Source: Onishia taeanensis (GTDB taxonomy: Bacteria > Pseudomonadota > Gammaproteobacteria > Pseudomonadales > Halomonadaceae). Taken from it: 64,000 nt of DNA. Numbering within the stretch: position 1 is the stretch's first letter; each line of letters starts with the position of its first letter. The notes beneath the pieces were generated by a model that saw nothing but the letters and a program-made list of their open reading frames with translations, was not told the DNA's origin and did not search any database. Of this stretch, positions 1 through 9,529 are shown one piece after another. The translations under genes and the position numbers were made by a program. Location: contig NZ_JABVXC010000002.1 in assembly GCF_013349955.1 (NCBI RefSeq), positions 186,001 through 250,000 on the forward strand, in the 5' to 3' direction.

Positions 1-571
1 GCGCCCCCGCCATCAGCAGCATGCCCATCACGCAGCCGGTTATCACCACCACCGAGCCATAATCGGGCTCTAGAATCAGCAGCAAGGCGACCACGCCCGT
101 CACCAGCAAGGGCCGCAGGAAGGCGCCCCAGGTCTTGCGTACCATCGGCAAGAAGCGCTCGAGATAGCCGGCCATATAGGCGATCATGCACAGCTTGGCG
201 ATCTCGGAGGGCTGCAAGTTGAGAGGCAAACCGGGGATCGACAGCCAGCGGGTACTGCCGTTGACCTCACGGCCGACGATAAGCACCACCAGCAATAAAA
301 AGACGGCGACGCCCAACAGTAATTGGCCGTTGACCCGCCACCAGCCCAGCGGCACCCACAGCACCGCATAGCCCACCGCGATCGCCATGACCACGAAGAG
401 TCCATGGCGAATACTGAAGTAGAAGGGATTACCGGTAAGCCCCGACGCGACTTCACTGGAAGCCGAGGTGACCATCACCCAGCCCACCAACATCAGCGAC
501 AGGGCCGACAGCAACAACCAACCATCGAAGGGCTGGTGTGCGGTGGACAAGCGCTCGCGAAGCCCTTTCAT
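1..571 (-). CDS. ftsW: FtsW, lipid II polymerase of the divisome (3' part outside window)
   Basis: This is the first 190 residues of a SEDS-family protein; the rest lies beyond position 1. FtsW polymerises lipid II into glycan strands at the septum together with FtsI. Hydrophobic segments are visible near residues 17-37, 57-78 and 84-100. The SEDS landmarks NGSTRWL (104-110) and QPSEIAK (120-126) follow. The ATG at 571 overlaps the murD stop codon by four bases, which indicates translational coupling at the end of the murein cluster. FtsW rather than RodA is chosen because of the position directly after murD. It is incomplete because of the window edge, not because of a mutation. Confidence 0.93.
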   Translation of the reverse strand, partial: MKGLRERLSTAHQPFDGWLLLSALSLMLVGWVMVTSASSEVASGLTGNPFYFSIRHGLFVVMAIAVGYAVLWVPLGWWRVNGQLLLGVAVFLLLVVLIVGREVNGSTRWLSIPGLPLNLQPSEIAKLCMIAYMAGYLERFLPMVRKTWGAFLRPLLVTGVVALLLILEPDYGSVVVITGCVMGMLLMAGA

Positions 572-1950
572 TCGCCCTCTCCCAGCGTCGTCAGCACCCA
601 GTCGCGGAAGGCATCTCCGCGGGCCATGTAATGGGGGAACTGATCGAGACTCGCACAGGCCGGCGAGAGCAGTACCGCATCCCCGGGCCGGGCAACCATA
701 TGCGCCCGCTTCAGGGCAGAGGTCAGATCATCGACCCGAGTCACGGTGACGCTCTCGTTCAGAGCCGTCGCCAAACGCGCGGCATCGGCACCGAACACCA
801 CCACTTCACGGGCATGACGGGAAAGCGGCGCGGCCAGGGGGGAAAAATCGGCCCCCTTGCCCACGCCGCCGGCCAATAGCACTAGGCGACCCTCGAGTGT
901 CGGCCCCAGGCCTTCGATGGCCGCCAGGGTGGCGCCCACATTGGTGCCCTTGGAATCGTTGATCCAGAGGATGTCATTGGCCTTGGCCACCAGTTCGCCA
1001 CGGTGGGCAAGCCCGGCGAAACGCTCGAGCACCCTCCGCATGGCCACAAGTGGCAGCCCCAGGCGCCTTCCCATGGCCATTGCGGCCAGGGCATTGGCCT
1101 GATTGTGACGCCCGGGCAGGCGCACTGCGGCAGCCGGCATCAGAGGGATGTCGCCATGCATCAGCCAGGGCGCTGTGCCCTGACCGTCATCATGGTCCGC
1201 AATGCCCCAGTCATCAGCGGCCGGCGCCCCGGTCGTGAAGCGATCCAGTGCCGGCAGCGGAGCAGCCGGCCAGGTCATGGGGTCATCGACGTTGACGACG
1301 CCATGCGCCGCTCCGCGGAAGATACCAAGTTTGGCGGCGCGATACCCTGCCAGGTCGCCATGGCGGTCCAGGTGGTCTTCGCAGAGGTTGAGAAAGGCCG
1401 CCGTTTCGGCGCCGAGCCAAGGCGTGGTCTCGAGCTGGAAGCTCGACAGCTCCAGCACGTAGAGCTCGGCATCGGGCACCTCTGCCAACAGATCCAGCGC
1501 CGGCGTACCCAGGTTACCGCCCACCGCGACGCGCCGGCCGGCCTCCAGGGCCATATCGCCGAGCAAGGTGGTCACGGTGGACTTGGCGTTGGCGCCGGTA
1601 ATGGCGGCGATCGGCGCACGGGCCGCGCGCACGAAGAGTGCAATCTCACCGACCAGGCGCGGCCGCCCTTCTTTATCGACAGCCGAAAGCGATGGCAGGC
1701 CCGGCGTTTTCGGGTCGACGCCGGGGCTCAGCACCACTTCGGTGGCCGCCGACATGTCGAGCGAGTCGAGCGACCCGCAGTGGATGGCAACGCCAGGATG
1801 CTCCGCCCGCACGGCATCGAGGCCGGGCGGAGCGTCACGGGTATCGGCGATCATGAAGGGAGTACCCAGGCGCGACAGGTGTCGAGCAATGGCGCGGCCC
1901 GACACGCCGAGCCCCACCACCAGGGTCATCCCCTTGGGGACCACAGCCAT
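568..1950 (-). CDS. murD: MurD, UDP-MurNAc-L-alanine:D-glutamate ligase
   Basis: Cytoplasmic Mur ligase that adds D-glutamate to UDP-MurNAc-L-Ala using ATP; 460 residues, near the usual 440-450. An N-terminal Rossmann-like domain carries VGLGVSGRAIARHL near residue 12. The ATP loop ITGANAKST is at 117-125, with Ala and Ala where many Mur ligases have TNG; this variant occurs in other gammaproteobacterial MurD proteins. The substrate motif LNLCEDHLDRH and the late WINDSKGTN motif are also present. The frame stays open far upstream, but the ATG at 1950 overlaps the mraY stop by one base and begins the conserved fold, so it is the likely start. Confidence 0.96.
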   Translation of the reverse strand: MAVVPKGMTLVVGLGVSGRAIARHLSRLGTPFMIADTRDAPPGLDAVRAEHPGVAIHCGSLDSLDMSAATEVVLSPGVDPKTPGLPSLSAVDKEGRPRLVGEIALFVRAARAPIAAITGANAKSTVTTLLGDMALEAGRRVAVGGNLGTPALDLLAEVPDAELYVLELSSFQLETTPWLGAETAAFLNLCEDHLDRHGDLAGYRAAKLGIFRGAAHGVVNVDDPMTWPAAPLPALDRFTTGAPAADDWGIADHDDGQGTAPWLMHGDIPLMPAAAVRLPGRHNQANALAAMAMGRRLGLPLVAMRRVLERFAGLAHRGELVAKANDILWINDSKGTNVGATLAAIEGLGPTLEGRLVLLAGGVGKGADFSPLAAPLSRHAREVVVFGADAARLATALNESVTVTRVDDLTSALKRAHMVARPGDAVLLSPACASLDQFPHYMARGDAFRDWVLTTLGEGE

Positions 1951-3032
1951 CAGCGCACCTTCAGGGTCGCGAGTCCCAGCAGCACCAGCACTACCGTGAT
2001 GATCCAGAAGCGCACGATTACCCGCGGCTCGGGCCAGCCCTTGAGTTCGAAGTGATGGTGCAGGGGCGCCATGCGGAAGATGCGACGTCCGGTCAGCTTG
2101 TAGGAACCGACCTGCAGGATCACCGACACCGTCTCCATGACAAAGACCCCGCCCATGACGAACAGCACGATTTCCTGACGCACGATCACCGCCACGACAC
2201 CCAGGGCAGCGCCCAGCGCCAGGGCGCCCACGTCGCCCATGAAGACCTGGGCCGGATAGGTGTTGAACCACAAAAAGCCGAGACCGGCACCAGCGATGGT
2301 GCCGCAGAAGACGGCAAGCTCGCCGGCGCCGGGAATCAAGGGGATATGCAAATAGTTCGCGAAGACGGTGTTACCGCTGGCGTAGGCAAACACGGAGAGG
2401 CCCATGGCCACCAGCACGGTGGGCATGATGGCCAGGCCGTCCAGGCCATCGGTGAGGTTGACGGCGTTGGAGCTGCCGACAATCACCAGATAGGTCAGCA
2501 CCACGAAGAACAGCCCCAGCGGCACCACCACATCCTTGAACAGCGGTACGATCAGGCTGGTCTCGACCGGGCTCGCCGCCGTCAGGTAGAGCAACAGCGC
2601 GGCGGCGAGCCCGATCACCGACTGCCAGAAGTACTTCCAGCGGGCCGGCAGACCACGCGGATTCTTCTCGACCACCTTGCGGAAATCATCGACCCAGCCG
2701 ATGGCGCCGAAGCCCAGGGTGACGCCGAGCACGATCCAGACATAGTGGTTGGTCAAATCGCCCCACAGCAGGGTGCTGACGGCCATCGCCATCAGGATCA
2801 TCGCTCCGCCCATGGTGGGCGTGCCGGCCTTGGAAAGGTGTGACTGAGGGCCATCATCGCGCACCGCCTGACCGATCTGGCGCTCGACCAGACGGCGGAT
2901 CATCATCGGCCCCAGCCACAGGCACAGCAGCAGGGCCGTCAAGGTCCCCAGGATCATGCGCAGGGTCAGGTAGCTGAAGACGTTGAAGGCGTTATTGTAG
3001 TGCGCCAGTAGCTCGGCAAGAAAAAGCAGCAT
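1950..3032 (-). CDS. mraY: MraY, phospho-MurNAc-pentapeptide translocase
   Basis: Integral membrane enzyme of 360 residues that transfers phospho-MurNAc-pentapeptide from UDP to undecaprenyl phosphate to form lipid I. The family markers are intact: the DD pair (115-116) in GWVDDFRK, the Mg/substrate motif NLTDGLDGL (192-200), and the HHH triplet (325-327) in [11 protein letters not shown]. About ten hydrophobic helices are visible. It sits between murF (9 bases upstream) and murD (one-base overlap), the standard order in the murein cluster. Confidence 0.97.
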   Translation of the reverse strand: MLLFLAELLAHYNNAFNVFSYLTLRMILGTLTALLLCLWLGPMMIRRLVERQIGQAVRDDGPQSHLSKAGTPTMGGAMILMAMAVSTLLWGDLTNHYVWIVLGVTLGFGAIGWVDDFRKVVEKNPRGLPARWKYFWQSVIGLAAALLLYLTAASPVETSLIVPLFKDVVVPLGLFFVVLTYLVIVGSSNAVNLTDGLDGLAIMPTVLVAMGLSVFAYASGNTVFANYLHIPLIPGAGELAVFCGTIAGAGLGFLWFNTYPAQVFMGDVGALALGAALGVVAVIVRQEIVLFVMGGVFVMETVSVILQVGSYKLTGRRIFRMAPLHHHFELKGWPEPRVIVRFWIITVVLVLLGLATLKVR

Positions 3033-3041
3033 GGGTCGCGT

Positions 3042-4412
3042 TCACCTTGATGCATCCAGGCGCAGCTCGGCAATCAGACGTTCCATGCCGGCGCTGCGCG
3101 AGCCCTTGACCAATACGCTGGCCCCGGGCGGAAGATGGTTGTGGGCATGGCGTGCAAGCGCCTGCCAATCGTTGAAATGACACCCGCCTTCTCCGAAGGC
3201 AAGACTCGCCGACTCGGCCGGCGCGCCCAGAGTGCCGAGGAAGTCGATCCCTCGTTCCCGCGCATGGCGCCCAATATCGGCATGCAGCCGCTCGGACGCC
3301 GTTCCCAGTTCACCCATGGCCCCCAGCAGACACCAGCGGGGGCCCGGTAGCTCGGCCAGCAGGTCTATCGCCGCCTTCACCGCACCGGGGTTGGCATTAT
3401 ACGTATCGTCGAGCAAACGTGAATCGCGGATTCCCGGCACCACCATCAGGCGACCGGGCATCGGCATTGCCGCCGACAGGCCCGCCATCAGCGAGGCCTC
3501 ATCGAGCCCCATGGCCAGGGCGGCCGCTGCGGCCGCCAGGGCATTGGCCACATTATGACGGCCAAGCAGACCCAGCTGCACGCGACCCAGCGAACGTCCG
3601 TCGACGAGGAGTGTGAACGCATAGCGCCCCTGGTCATCGCAGACCAGATCGGCCGCCCGCACCCGAGCGCCCTCCTCGAAGCCGAAGTCCAACACCTCGC
3701 GCGGCTCGGCCAGGCGGCGCCATAGCGGGTAAAACACATCATCGTGGTTGAGCACGGCCACCCCGTCGGCACCGAGGCCAGAGAGGATTTCGGCCTTGGC
3801 CTGGGCGATGTATCCCATGCCACCGAACTCACCCACATGGGCGCCGGTAACGTTGGTAATCACCGCCACCTGAGGTGCTGCCAGGAGCGTCGTCCAGGCG
3901 ATCTCACCGAGATGATTGGCGCCCAGCTCGAGCACCGCATGGCGATGCTCGGGGGCGAGGCCCAGCAAAGTCAGCGGTGCGCCGATGTCGTTATTGAGGT
4001 TACCGCGAGTCGCGAGCCCCTTGCCGCCTGCCGCGAGCAGTGTCGCCAGCAGCTCCTTGACCGTGGTCTTGCCGCTGTTGCCGGTGACGGCCACCAGTGG
4101 CCCGCCCCAGGCCTGGCGGCGGGCCTTGGCCAGCACGCCCAGCGCCAGCCGGGTATCGGCGACCACCAGCTGGGGCAGCGGGTCTTCGACCGGTCGTGAC
4201 ACCACCGCGGCCAGCGCCCCGGCCTCCCGGGCCTTGGCGAGATAATCGTGGGCGTCGAAACGCTCGCCGACCAGCGCCACCAGCACCTGACCCGGCGCCA
4301 GCGCCCGGGTATCGGTGGTGATGCCGGCGACCTTTGAGTCAGGCTCGACCGGACAGGATGCGCCCAGCAGCTCGGCCAGCGCACCCAGTGTTTCGAGGCC
4401 GGCGCCACTCAT
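3042..4412 (-). CDS. murF: MurF, UDP-MurNAc-tripeptide:D-Ala-D-Ala ligase
   Basis: Last cytoplasmic ligase of UDP-MurNAc-pentapeptide synthesis; 456 residues, normal length. The ATP-binding loop TGNSGKTT is at 110-117. The mid-domain motif LELGANHLGEIAWT and the C-terminal LLDDTYNANPGAVKAA segment are typical of MurF rather than MurE. Its ATG at 4412 overlaps the murE stop by four bases. Nothing in the sequence is unusual. Confidence 0.97.
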   Translation of the reverse strand: MSGAGLETLGALAELLGASCPVEPDSKVAGITTDTRALAPGQVLVALVGERFDAHDYLAKAREAGALAAVVSRPVEDPLPQLVVADTRLALGVLAKARRQAWGGPLVAVTGNSGKTTVKELLATLLAAGGKGLATRGNLNNDIGAPLTLLGLAPEHRHAVLELGANHLGEIAWTTLLAAPQVAVITNVTGAHVGEFGGMGYIAQAKAEILSGLGADGVAVLNHDDVFYPLWRRLAEPREVLDFGFEEGARVRAADLVCDDQGRYAFTLLVDGRSLGRVQLGLLGRHNVANALAAAAAALAMGLDEASLMAGLSAAMPMPGRLMVVPGIRDSRLLDDTYNANPGAVKAAIDLLAELPGPRWCLLGAMGELGTASERLHADIGRHARERGIDFLGTLGAPAESASLAFGEGGCHFNDWQALARHAHNHLPPGASVLVKGSRSAGMERLIAELRLDASR

Positions 4413-5947
4413 GAACGCGACTCCGACCCAGCATCCCTGGGCAAGGGTGCGAGGTCATCCAGGGCCTTGGCGATCTCCTCGGCATCGGAAAAGTCATGGC
4501 GTACACCGCCGATCTCCTGATAGGTCTCGTGCCCCTTGCCCGCGACCAGTATCACGTCGTCCGGACCAGCGGACTCGAGACAGGCGCGAATCGCCGCGCG
4601 ACGCCCCTCGAGGCACCAGGCCGCGTTGCGCTGAGCCGGTTCGAGCCCCTCGAGGACCTGAGCCCGGATCTCCGCCGCCTCCTCGCCCCGCGGGTTGTCG
4701 TCGGTGATCACCAGCCGGTCGGCGTGAGCAGCGGCCGCGCGGGCCATCAGCGGGCGTTTGCCACGGTCGCGATCACCGCCGCAGCCAAACAGGCACCACA
4801 GTTGGCCGGACTTGCCCAGGTGCGCCCGCAGCGCGGCCAGGGCATTGTCCAGCGCATCCGGCGTATGGGCGTAATCGATCACCACCGACGGCTGGCCGGG
4901 ACGGGTGATCAGCTGCATGCGCCCCGGCACCGGGGTCAGCTTGCCTGCGGCCACGCTGATATCTTCAAGGGATTCGCCGAGGCCATAGAGGGTGGCCATC
5001 GCCAGCAGTACGTTATCCAGGTTGAAACGTCCCATCAGTGACAGCGCCAGCGCGAACTCCCCGTCGGGGCTTGCGATCAGGGCTCGCTGACCGTCGGGAC
5101 GCGGCTCCCAATCGAGCACCCTGAAGGTGGTGGCCTCTTGCTCGCCGGTGGCCAATACCCGCACGCCCTTGGGCAGACCGGCCAGCATCAGCCTTGCTAG
5201 CGAATCATCGCCGTTGACCACGGCCAATTCGAGTTCCGAGCGCTTGAAGAGTTTTGCCTTGGCGGCGGCGTAGTCGGCCATACCGCTGTGATAATCCAGG
5301 TGATCGCGGGTCAGGTTGGTAAACACCGCGGCCTGCACCCGGCAGCCCTCGAGGCGCTGCTGATCGAGGGCGTGAGACGACACTTCCATGGCCACGCGAT
5401 CAAGACCCTGGGCGGCCATCTCACCGAGACTCTCCTGCAGCGTCAGCGGCCCCGGCGTCGTCAGGCCGCTATCCACCAGCGCCCCCGGGCGACCGCTGCC
5501 CAACGTGCCGATCAGCCCGCAGGGACGGCCGACCGCCTCGCTCAGGGCGGCAATGTAGTGCGTCACCGAACTCTTGCCGTTGGTACCGGTGACACCGATT
5601 AGCTGCTGGTGCTCAGGCACCTGGAACAGTGCCCGGCCCAGCTCGCCCACACAGTGACTGAGGCCGGTCAGCATCAGCACCTGCGGATCATCGGCTTCCT
5701 CAAGGGGAGGCGTCTCGGCATCGAAATGACAAAGCACCAGCGCGGCACCGGCCGCAAGCGCCGGGGCCAGATAGTCACGGCCATCGACATGCACGCCAGG
5801 CAGCGCGATGAAGACATCGCCCGGCGTTACAGCCCGGCTGTCCTGAACCAACCGGCGCGGCCCCTCGGGCTGAGCGGGAAGCGAGACGGTGATGCCGGGC
5901 CAGAAGGCCTCAAGGCTGGCGAGGAGTCGCGAGTTGTCGACCTGCAT
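4409..5947 (-). CDS. murE: MurE, UDP-MurNAc-L-Ala-D-Glu:meso-diaminopimelate ligase
   Basis: Cytoplasmic ligase that adds the third stem-peptide residue; 512 residues. The ATP loop GVTGTNGKSS lies at 118-127. The amino-acid selectivity motif is DNPR (417-420), which is diagnostic of meso-diaminopimelate and so of a Gram-negative type cell wall. The MEVSSHALDQQR motif with the ligase's conserved Ser/His pair is present. It starts 15 bases after ftsI and overlaps murF, so ftsI to ftsW reads as one translationally coupled series. Confidence 0.97.
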   Translation of the reverse strand: MQVDNSRLLASLEAFWPGITVSLPAQPEGPRRLVQDSRAVTPGDVFIALPGVHVDGRDYLAPALAAGAALVLCHFDAETPPLEEADDPQVLMLTGLSHCVGELGRALFQVPEHQQLIGVTGTNGKSSVTHYIAALSEAVGRPCGLIGTLGSGRPGALVDSGLTTPGPLTLQESLGEMAAQGLDRVAMEVSSHALDQQRLEGCRVQAAVFTNLTRDHLDYHSGMADYAAAKAKLFKRSELELAVVNGDDSLARLMLAGLPKGVRVLATGEQEATTFRVLDWEPRPDGQRALIASPDGEFALALSLMGRFNLDNVLLAMATLYGLGESLEDISVAAGKLTPVPGRMQLITRPGQPSVVIDYAHTPDALDNALAALRAHLGKSGQLWCLFGCGGDRDRGKRPLMARAAAAHADRLVITDDNPRGEEAAEIRAQVLEGLEPAQRNAAWCLEGRRAAIRACLESAGPDDVILVAGKGHETYQEIGGVRHDFSDAEEIAKALDDLAPLPRDAGSESRS

Positions 5948-5962
5948 GCGTGTCTCCTGGAA

Positions 5963-7693
5963 TCAAGGGGCGTCGGCGGACGAGAGAGTGTCTTGGTCGG
6001 GCGGCACGTCGAGCAGGCGCAGGGCGTTGCCGACGACGGTCGAAAACACCGGCGCCGCGACCAAGCCGCCATAGTAGTCTCCCCCGCGGGGATGGTCGAT
6101 CATCACGACCGTGACGAGCCGCGGATTCGAGGCCGGGGCAATGCCGACGAAGAGACCGCGATAGGCGTCCTCTTCATAACCACCCCCGGACGCCTTGTGC
6201 ACGGTACCGGTCTTGCCGGCCACCCGGTAGCCCGGCACCACGCCACGGTGCGCGCCGGTATCCGGCTGCACCACCTGCTCCATCATGCCCAGTAGCTCAT
6301 CGGCAACCCGTGGCTCGATGACCACAGACCCTTCGGGTGGCCCGTCGCGCTTGAGCAGCGAAGCGGGCAAGCGGCGTCCATGGTTGGCAATCGCTGTATA
6401 GGCGCTGGCCAGCTGCAGAGCCGACACTGACAGGCCGTAGCCGTAGGCCAGGCTGGCACGCTGGCTATCGGCCAGGCGCACGGGAGCCGGCAGGCTGCCG
6501 TCGGCCTCTCCAGGGAAGCCGGTGCCAGGCGACTGCCCGAGCCCCAGGCGGCGATAGGTATCGACCACAGCCGTATCGGGCAAATCGAGCGCAATGCGGC
6601 TCATGCCGATGTTCGAGGACTTCCTGAGGATCCCGCCTAGGGTCAGCTTGCCGTAGTTGCGAAAATCGCGGATGGTGAAACGGTTGTCCAGGCGCATCCA
6701 ACCGGGCGAGGTATCGACCACGGTATCGGGCGAATAGCGATCGGTCTCGAGGGCTGCCGACATCGCCAGCGGCTTCATCACCGAACCTGGCTCGAAGACA
6801 TCGACGATAGCCTGGTTACGCAGACTGCGGGGATCGAGACCGGCACGGTTGTTGGGGTTGTAGGACGGCTGGTTGGCCATCGCCAGCACTTCGCCGGTGC
6901 GAGCATCCATCATCACCAGCGTGCCACCGTCGGCGTTACGTTCCTGAACGGCCGCCTTGAGCTCCCGGTAGGCCATATACTGGAGTCGCTGATCTATCGC
7001 CAGGACCAGCTCACCGCCGGGATCCGCCTCCTTGAGCAGGTGCAGGTCGCGTACCAGGCGTCCCCGGCGATCCTTGAGCACCCGGCGCTTGCCCGGCGTG
7101 CCAGATAGATAGCCATTGTAGGCAAGCTCCAGCCCCTCCTGCCCATGATCATCGACGTTGGTCACGCCCAGCAGCTGGGCCGAGGCCTCGCCCGAGGGGT
7201 AGTAGCGACGATATTCGAGCTGGCGGTAGATGCCCGGCAGGTTGAGATCGAGAATCTCCTGGGCATCGGCGGGCGTCATCTGCCGGCGCAGATACATGAA
7301 CTCACGCTCGGAATAGCGGGCAATACGTGCATTCAGGTCATCCAGGTCGACATCCAGGGCCCTGGCCAGCACCAGGCGCTGGATATCGTCGGGCGGCAAT
7401 TCCTGAGGGTTGGCCCAGAGGCTGACCACCGGCGTGGAGATCGCCAACGGCTCGCCGTTGCGGTCGGTGATCATGCCACGGTGAGCGCTGATCGGTTCGA
7501 CGCGCAGGGTGCGGGCATCGCCCTGCCCCTGCAGGAAAGAGCGGTCGATGACGTGCAGATAGGCGATACGCGCGCCGAGCGTGCACAGGGCCAGCAGGAT
7601 CAGCCCCAGCATCAGCCGGTAACGAAAAGCGCCCAAGGGAGCACTGGGAGGCGGGCGGCGCGGTGTGGCGGCGCGGCGCTGGGTGGTGCTCAT
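5963..7693 (-). CDS. ftsI: FtsI, septal peptidoglycan transpeptidase (PBP3)
   Basis: Class B penicillin-binding protein of 576 residues that crosslinks septal peptidoglycan with FtsW. One membrane anchor lies at about 27-48, after a short basic cytoplasmic tail. The pedestal domain begins with RGMITDRNGEPLA (72-84). The transpeptidase motifs are complete: S304-V-M-K307, S359-S-N361 and K493-T-G495. The gene overlaps ftsL by four bases. The length and the three motifs identify PBP3; a PBP2 homologue would be expected beside rodA, not here. Confidence 0.97.
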   Translation of the reverse strand: MSTTQRRAATPRRPPPSAPLGAFRYRLMLGLILLALCTLGARIAYLHVIDRSFLQGQGDARTLRVEPISAHRGMITDRNGEPLAISTPVVSLWANPQELPPDDIQRLVLARALDVDLDDLNARIARYSEREFMYLRRQMTPADAQEILDLNLPGIYRQLEYRRYYPSGEASAQLLGVTNVDDHGQEGLELAYNGYLSGTPGKRRVLKDRRGRLVRDLHLLKEADPGGELVLAIDQRLQYMAYRELKAAVQERNADGGTLVMMDARTGEVLAMANQPSYNPNNRAGLDPRSLRNQAIVDVFEPGSVMKPLAMSAALETDRYSPDTVVDTSPGWMRLDNRFTIRDFRNYGKLTLGGILRKSSNIGMSRIALDLPDTAVVDTYRRLGLGQSPGTGFPGEADGSLPAPVRLADSQRASLAYGYGLSVSALQLASAYTAIANHGRRLPASLLKRDGPPEGSVVIEPRVADELLGMMEQVVQPDTGAHRGVVPGYRVAGKTGTVHKASGGGYEEDAYRGLFVGIAPASNPRLVTVVMIDHPRGGDYYGGLVAAPVFSTVVGNALRLLDVPPDQDTLSSADAP

Positions 7694-8007
7694 GGGCCGA
7701 TCACCTCGACCCGCTCGATATCGGGCAGGCGCATCTCCAAGCGCTCACTGGCGAGCCGCTCGATACGCGCCGGGCTCGACCAGGCGCTCTCTTCGAGGAG
7801 CAACTGCCCCCACTCGGTCTGTAGCTGGTTCTGCTCGCGTTCGAGCTGCTGGAGGCGGGCGTATTGCACCCGGGTCAAATGGCTGCTGGTGGTGACGGCC
7901 ACGGCACTCACCAAGGCCGCCACGACCAGCACCACCACCAACAGGAGACGCAGCTTCGGAAGTTGGCTCGCCTCCAGGCCTGGCATCCAGACTCGTCCCT
8001 GGCTCAT
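7690..8007 (-). CDS. ftsL: FtsL, divisome bitopic membrane protein
   Basis: Protein of 105 residues with a short N-terminal tail, one hydrophobic segment at about 18-37 (LRLLLVVVLVVAALVSAVAV), and a periplasmic heptad-like stretch rich in L, Q and E (LQQLEREQNQLQTEWGQLLL). This is the FtsL architecture; FtsL forms a coiled coil with FtsB and activates FtsWI. Sequence conservation in this family is low, so the call rests on topology, size and position between rsmH and ftsI, with a four-base overlap into ftsI. Confidence 0.92.
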   Translation of the reverse strand: MSQGRVWMPGLEASQLPKLRLLLVVVLVVAALVSAVAVTTSSHLTRVQYARLQQLEREQNQLQTEWGQLLLEESAWSSPARIERLASERLEMRLPDIERVEVIGP

Positions 8008-8086
8008 GTCGCTCCTTTTAGCTGCTGCGTCTTAGCTGCGGTCTCTTGGCTGCCAGCAAATCGCGGGGGCTCACTATTAAGGCTGA

Positions 8087-9043
8087 CTATTTCAGCTTGC
8101 GTGCCACTCGCATCACGGCGCTGCGGGCACGAGGATTCGCCTCGACCTCGCTGGCGCTGGCCCGCCGAGCCTTGCCGACGGCTTCAAGGCGGCGATTGAG
8201 CTGATCATCGCGGATCGGCATGCCACGGGGCAAGTGCGTGTCGCCGCGCACATGCTCGCGAATGAAGCGCTTGACGCGACGATCCTCGAGAGAATGGAAG
8301 CTGATGACCACCAGATGGCCGCCCGGCGCCAGGGCCTCAAGAGCGGCGTCGAGGGCGGCATCCAGTTGGTCGAGCTCGCCATTGACATGGATGCGCAATG
8401 CCTGGAAGGCACGCGTCGCCGGATGCTTGCCCTTTTCCCAGGCGGGGTGCGCCGTCTTGATGACTTCTGCCAGATCGCCGGTGCGAGTGAAGGGGCGCTC
8501 CTGGCGACGCTCGACGATGGCTCGGGCCAGACGCTTGGCGAAGCGTTCTTCGCCATGGGTCTTGAACACCCAGGCAATGTCCTCGACCTTGGCCCGCGCC
8601 AGCCAGTCGGCGGCGCTCTCACCGTGGTCAGGGTCCATGCGCATGTCCAGCGGACCATCGCGCATGAAACTGAAACCACGCTCGGGATCGTCGAGCTGGG
8701 GAGACGATACGCCCACATCGAGCAGAATGCCGGATAACCGACCGTGCAGATCGTGTGCGCTGGCGATCTCACCAAGCCTTGCGAATTCACCGCGCTCGAT
8801 GCCAAAGCGGGCATCATCGATGCTGGCCGCCTCGTCCAAGGCCTGAGGATCACGATCAATGGCCAACAGGCGCCCTTCCGGCGCCAGTCGCGAGAGGATC
8901 AGCCGGGAATGCCCGCCGCGTCCAAAGGTGCCATCGAGATAGGCACCGGTGGGGTCGACGAGCAGGGCATCGACCGCCCCGTCGAGCAGCACGCTTTCAT
9001 GCAGAAAGGAAGACGGGGCCGCGGCGTTCTCAGGTGAGGTCAT
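8087..9043 (-). CDS. rsmH: RsmH (MraW), 16S rRNA m4C1402 methyltransferase
   Basis: S-adenosylmethionine-dependent N4-methyltransferase acting on C1402 of 16S rRNA; 318 residues. The SAM-binding motif DGTFGRGGH is at 37-45, followed by [21 protein letters not shown] and the late [16 protein letters not shown] motif. It is the first gene of the murein cluster here. The usual upstream neighbour mraZ is absent: only about 60 bases separate this start from the RNase P RNA gene. A 79-base gap precedes ftsL. Confidence 0.97.
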   Translation of the reverse strand: MTSPENAAAPSSFLHESVLLDGAVDALLVDPTGAYLDGTFGRGGHSRLILSRLAPEGRLLAIDRDPQALDEAASIDDARFGIERGEFARLGEIASAHDLHGRLSGILLDVGVSSPQLDDPERGFSFMRDGPLDMRMDPDHGESAADWLARAKVEDIAWVFKTHGEERFAKRLARAIVERRQERPFTRTGDLAEVIKTAHPAWEKGKHPATRAFQALRIHVNGELDQLDAALDAALEALAPGGHLVVISFHSLEDRRVKRFIREHVRGDTHLPRGMPIRDDQLNRRLEAVGKARRASASEVEANPRARSAVMRVARKLK

Positions 9044-9104
9044 GCAGGTCTCGATACGAACATAAACACCGGCCGACCATGCATGGCCAGCCGGTGATGG
9101 GGAA

Positions 9105-9469
<365 letters not shown>

Positions 9470-9477
9470 AGCGGCGA

Positions 9478-9506
9478 AGAATACCAGCGCAGCCATCCCC
9501 CCTCAA
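9478..9506 (-). promoter_or_regulatory. sigma-70 type promoter of rnpB
   Basis: The minus strand has TTGAGG, a 17-base spacer and TATTCT. The -10 box ends eight bases before the inferred rnpB 5' end, so start site and structure agree. Hexamers match consensus at four of six (-35) and four of six (-10) positions. Confidence 0.6.
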
Positions 9507-9529
9507 GCAATGAGTTCCGCCATACCAGG

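Noticed and set aside
1..571. ftsW as a truncated pseudogene
   Set aside because: The frame is open to the first base of the window, so it is cut by the window edge.
1579..1605. MurD ATP loop TGANAKST lacking the usual TNG as a defective site
   Set aside because: The Lys-Ser-Thr core is kept and this variant is known in other gammaproteobacterial MurD proteins.
1003..2055. 350-residue plus-strand frame opposite murD
   Set aside because: It is antisense to a complete, highly conserved MurD. Its Arg/Gln/His-rich composition is typical of GC-rich shadow frames, and it has no recognisable domain.
1951..2271. N-terminal extension of the murD frame to 2271
   Set aside because: It lies inside mraY and has no similarity to Mur ligases; ATG at 1950 has the usual coupled overlap.
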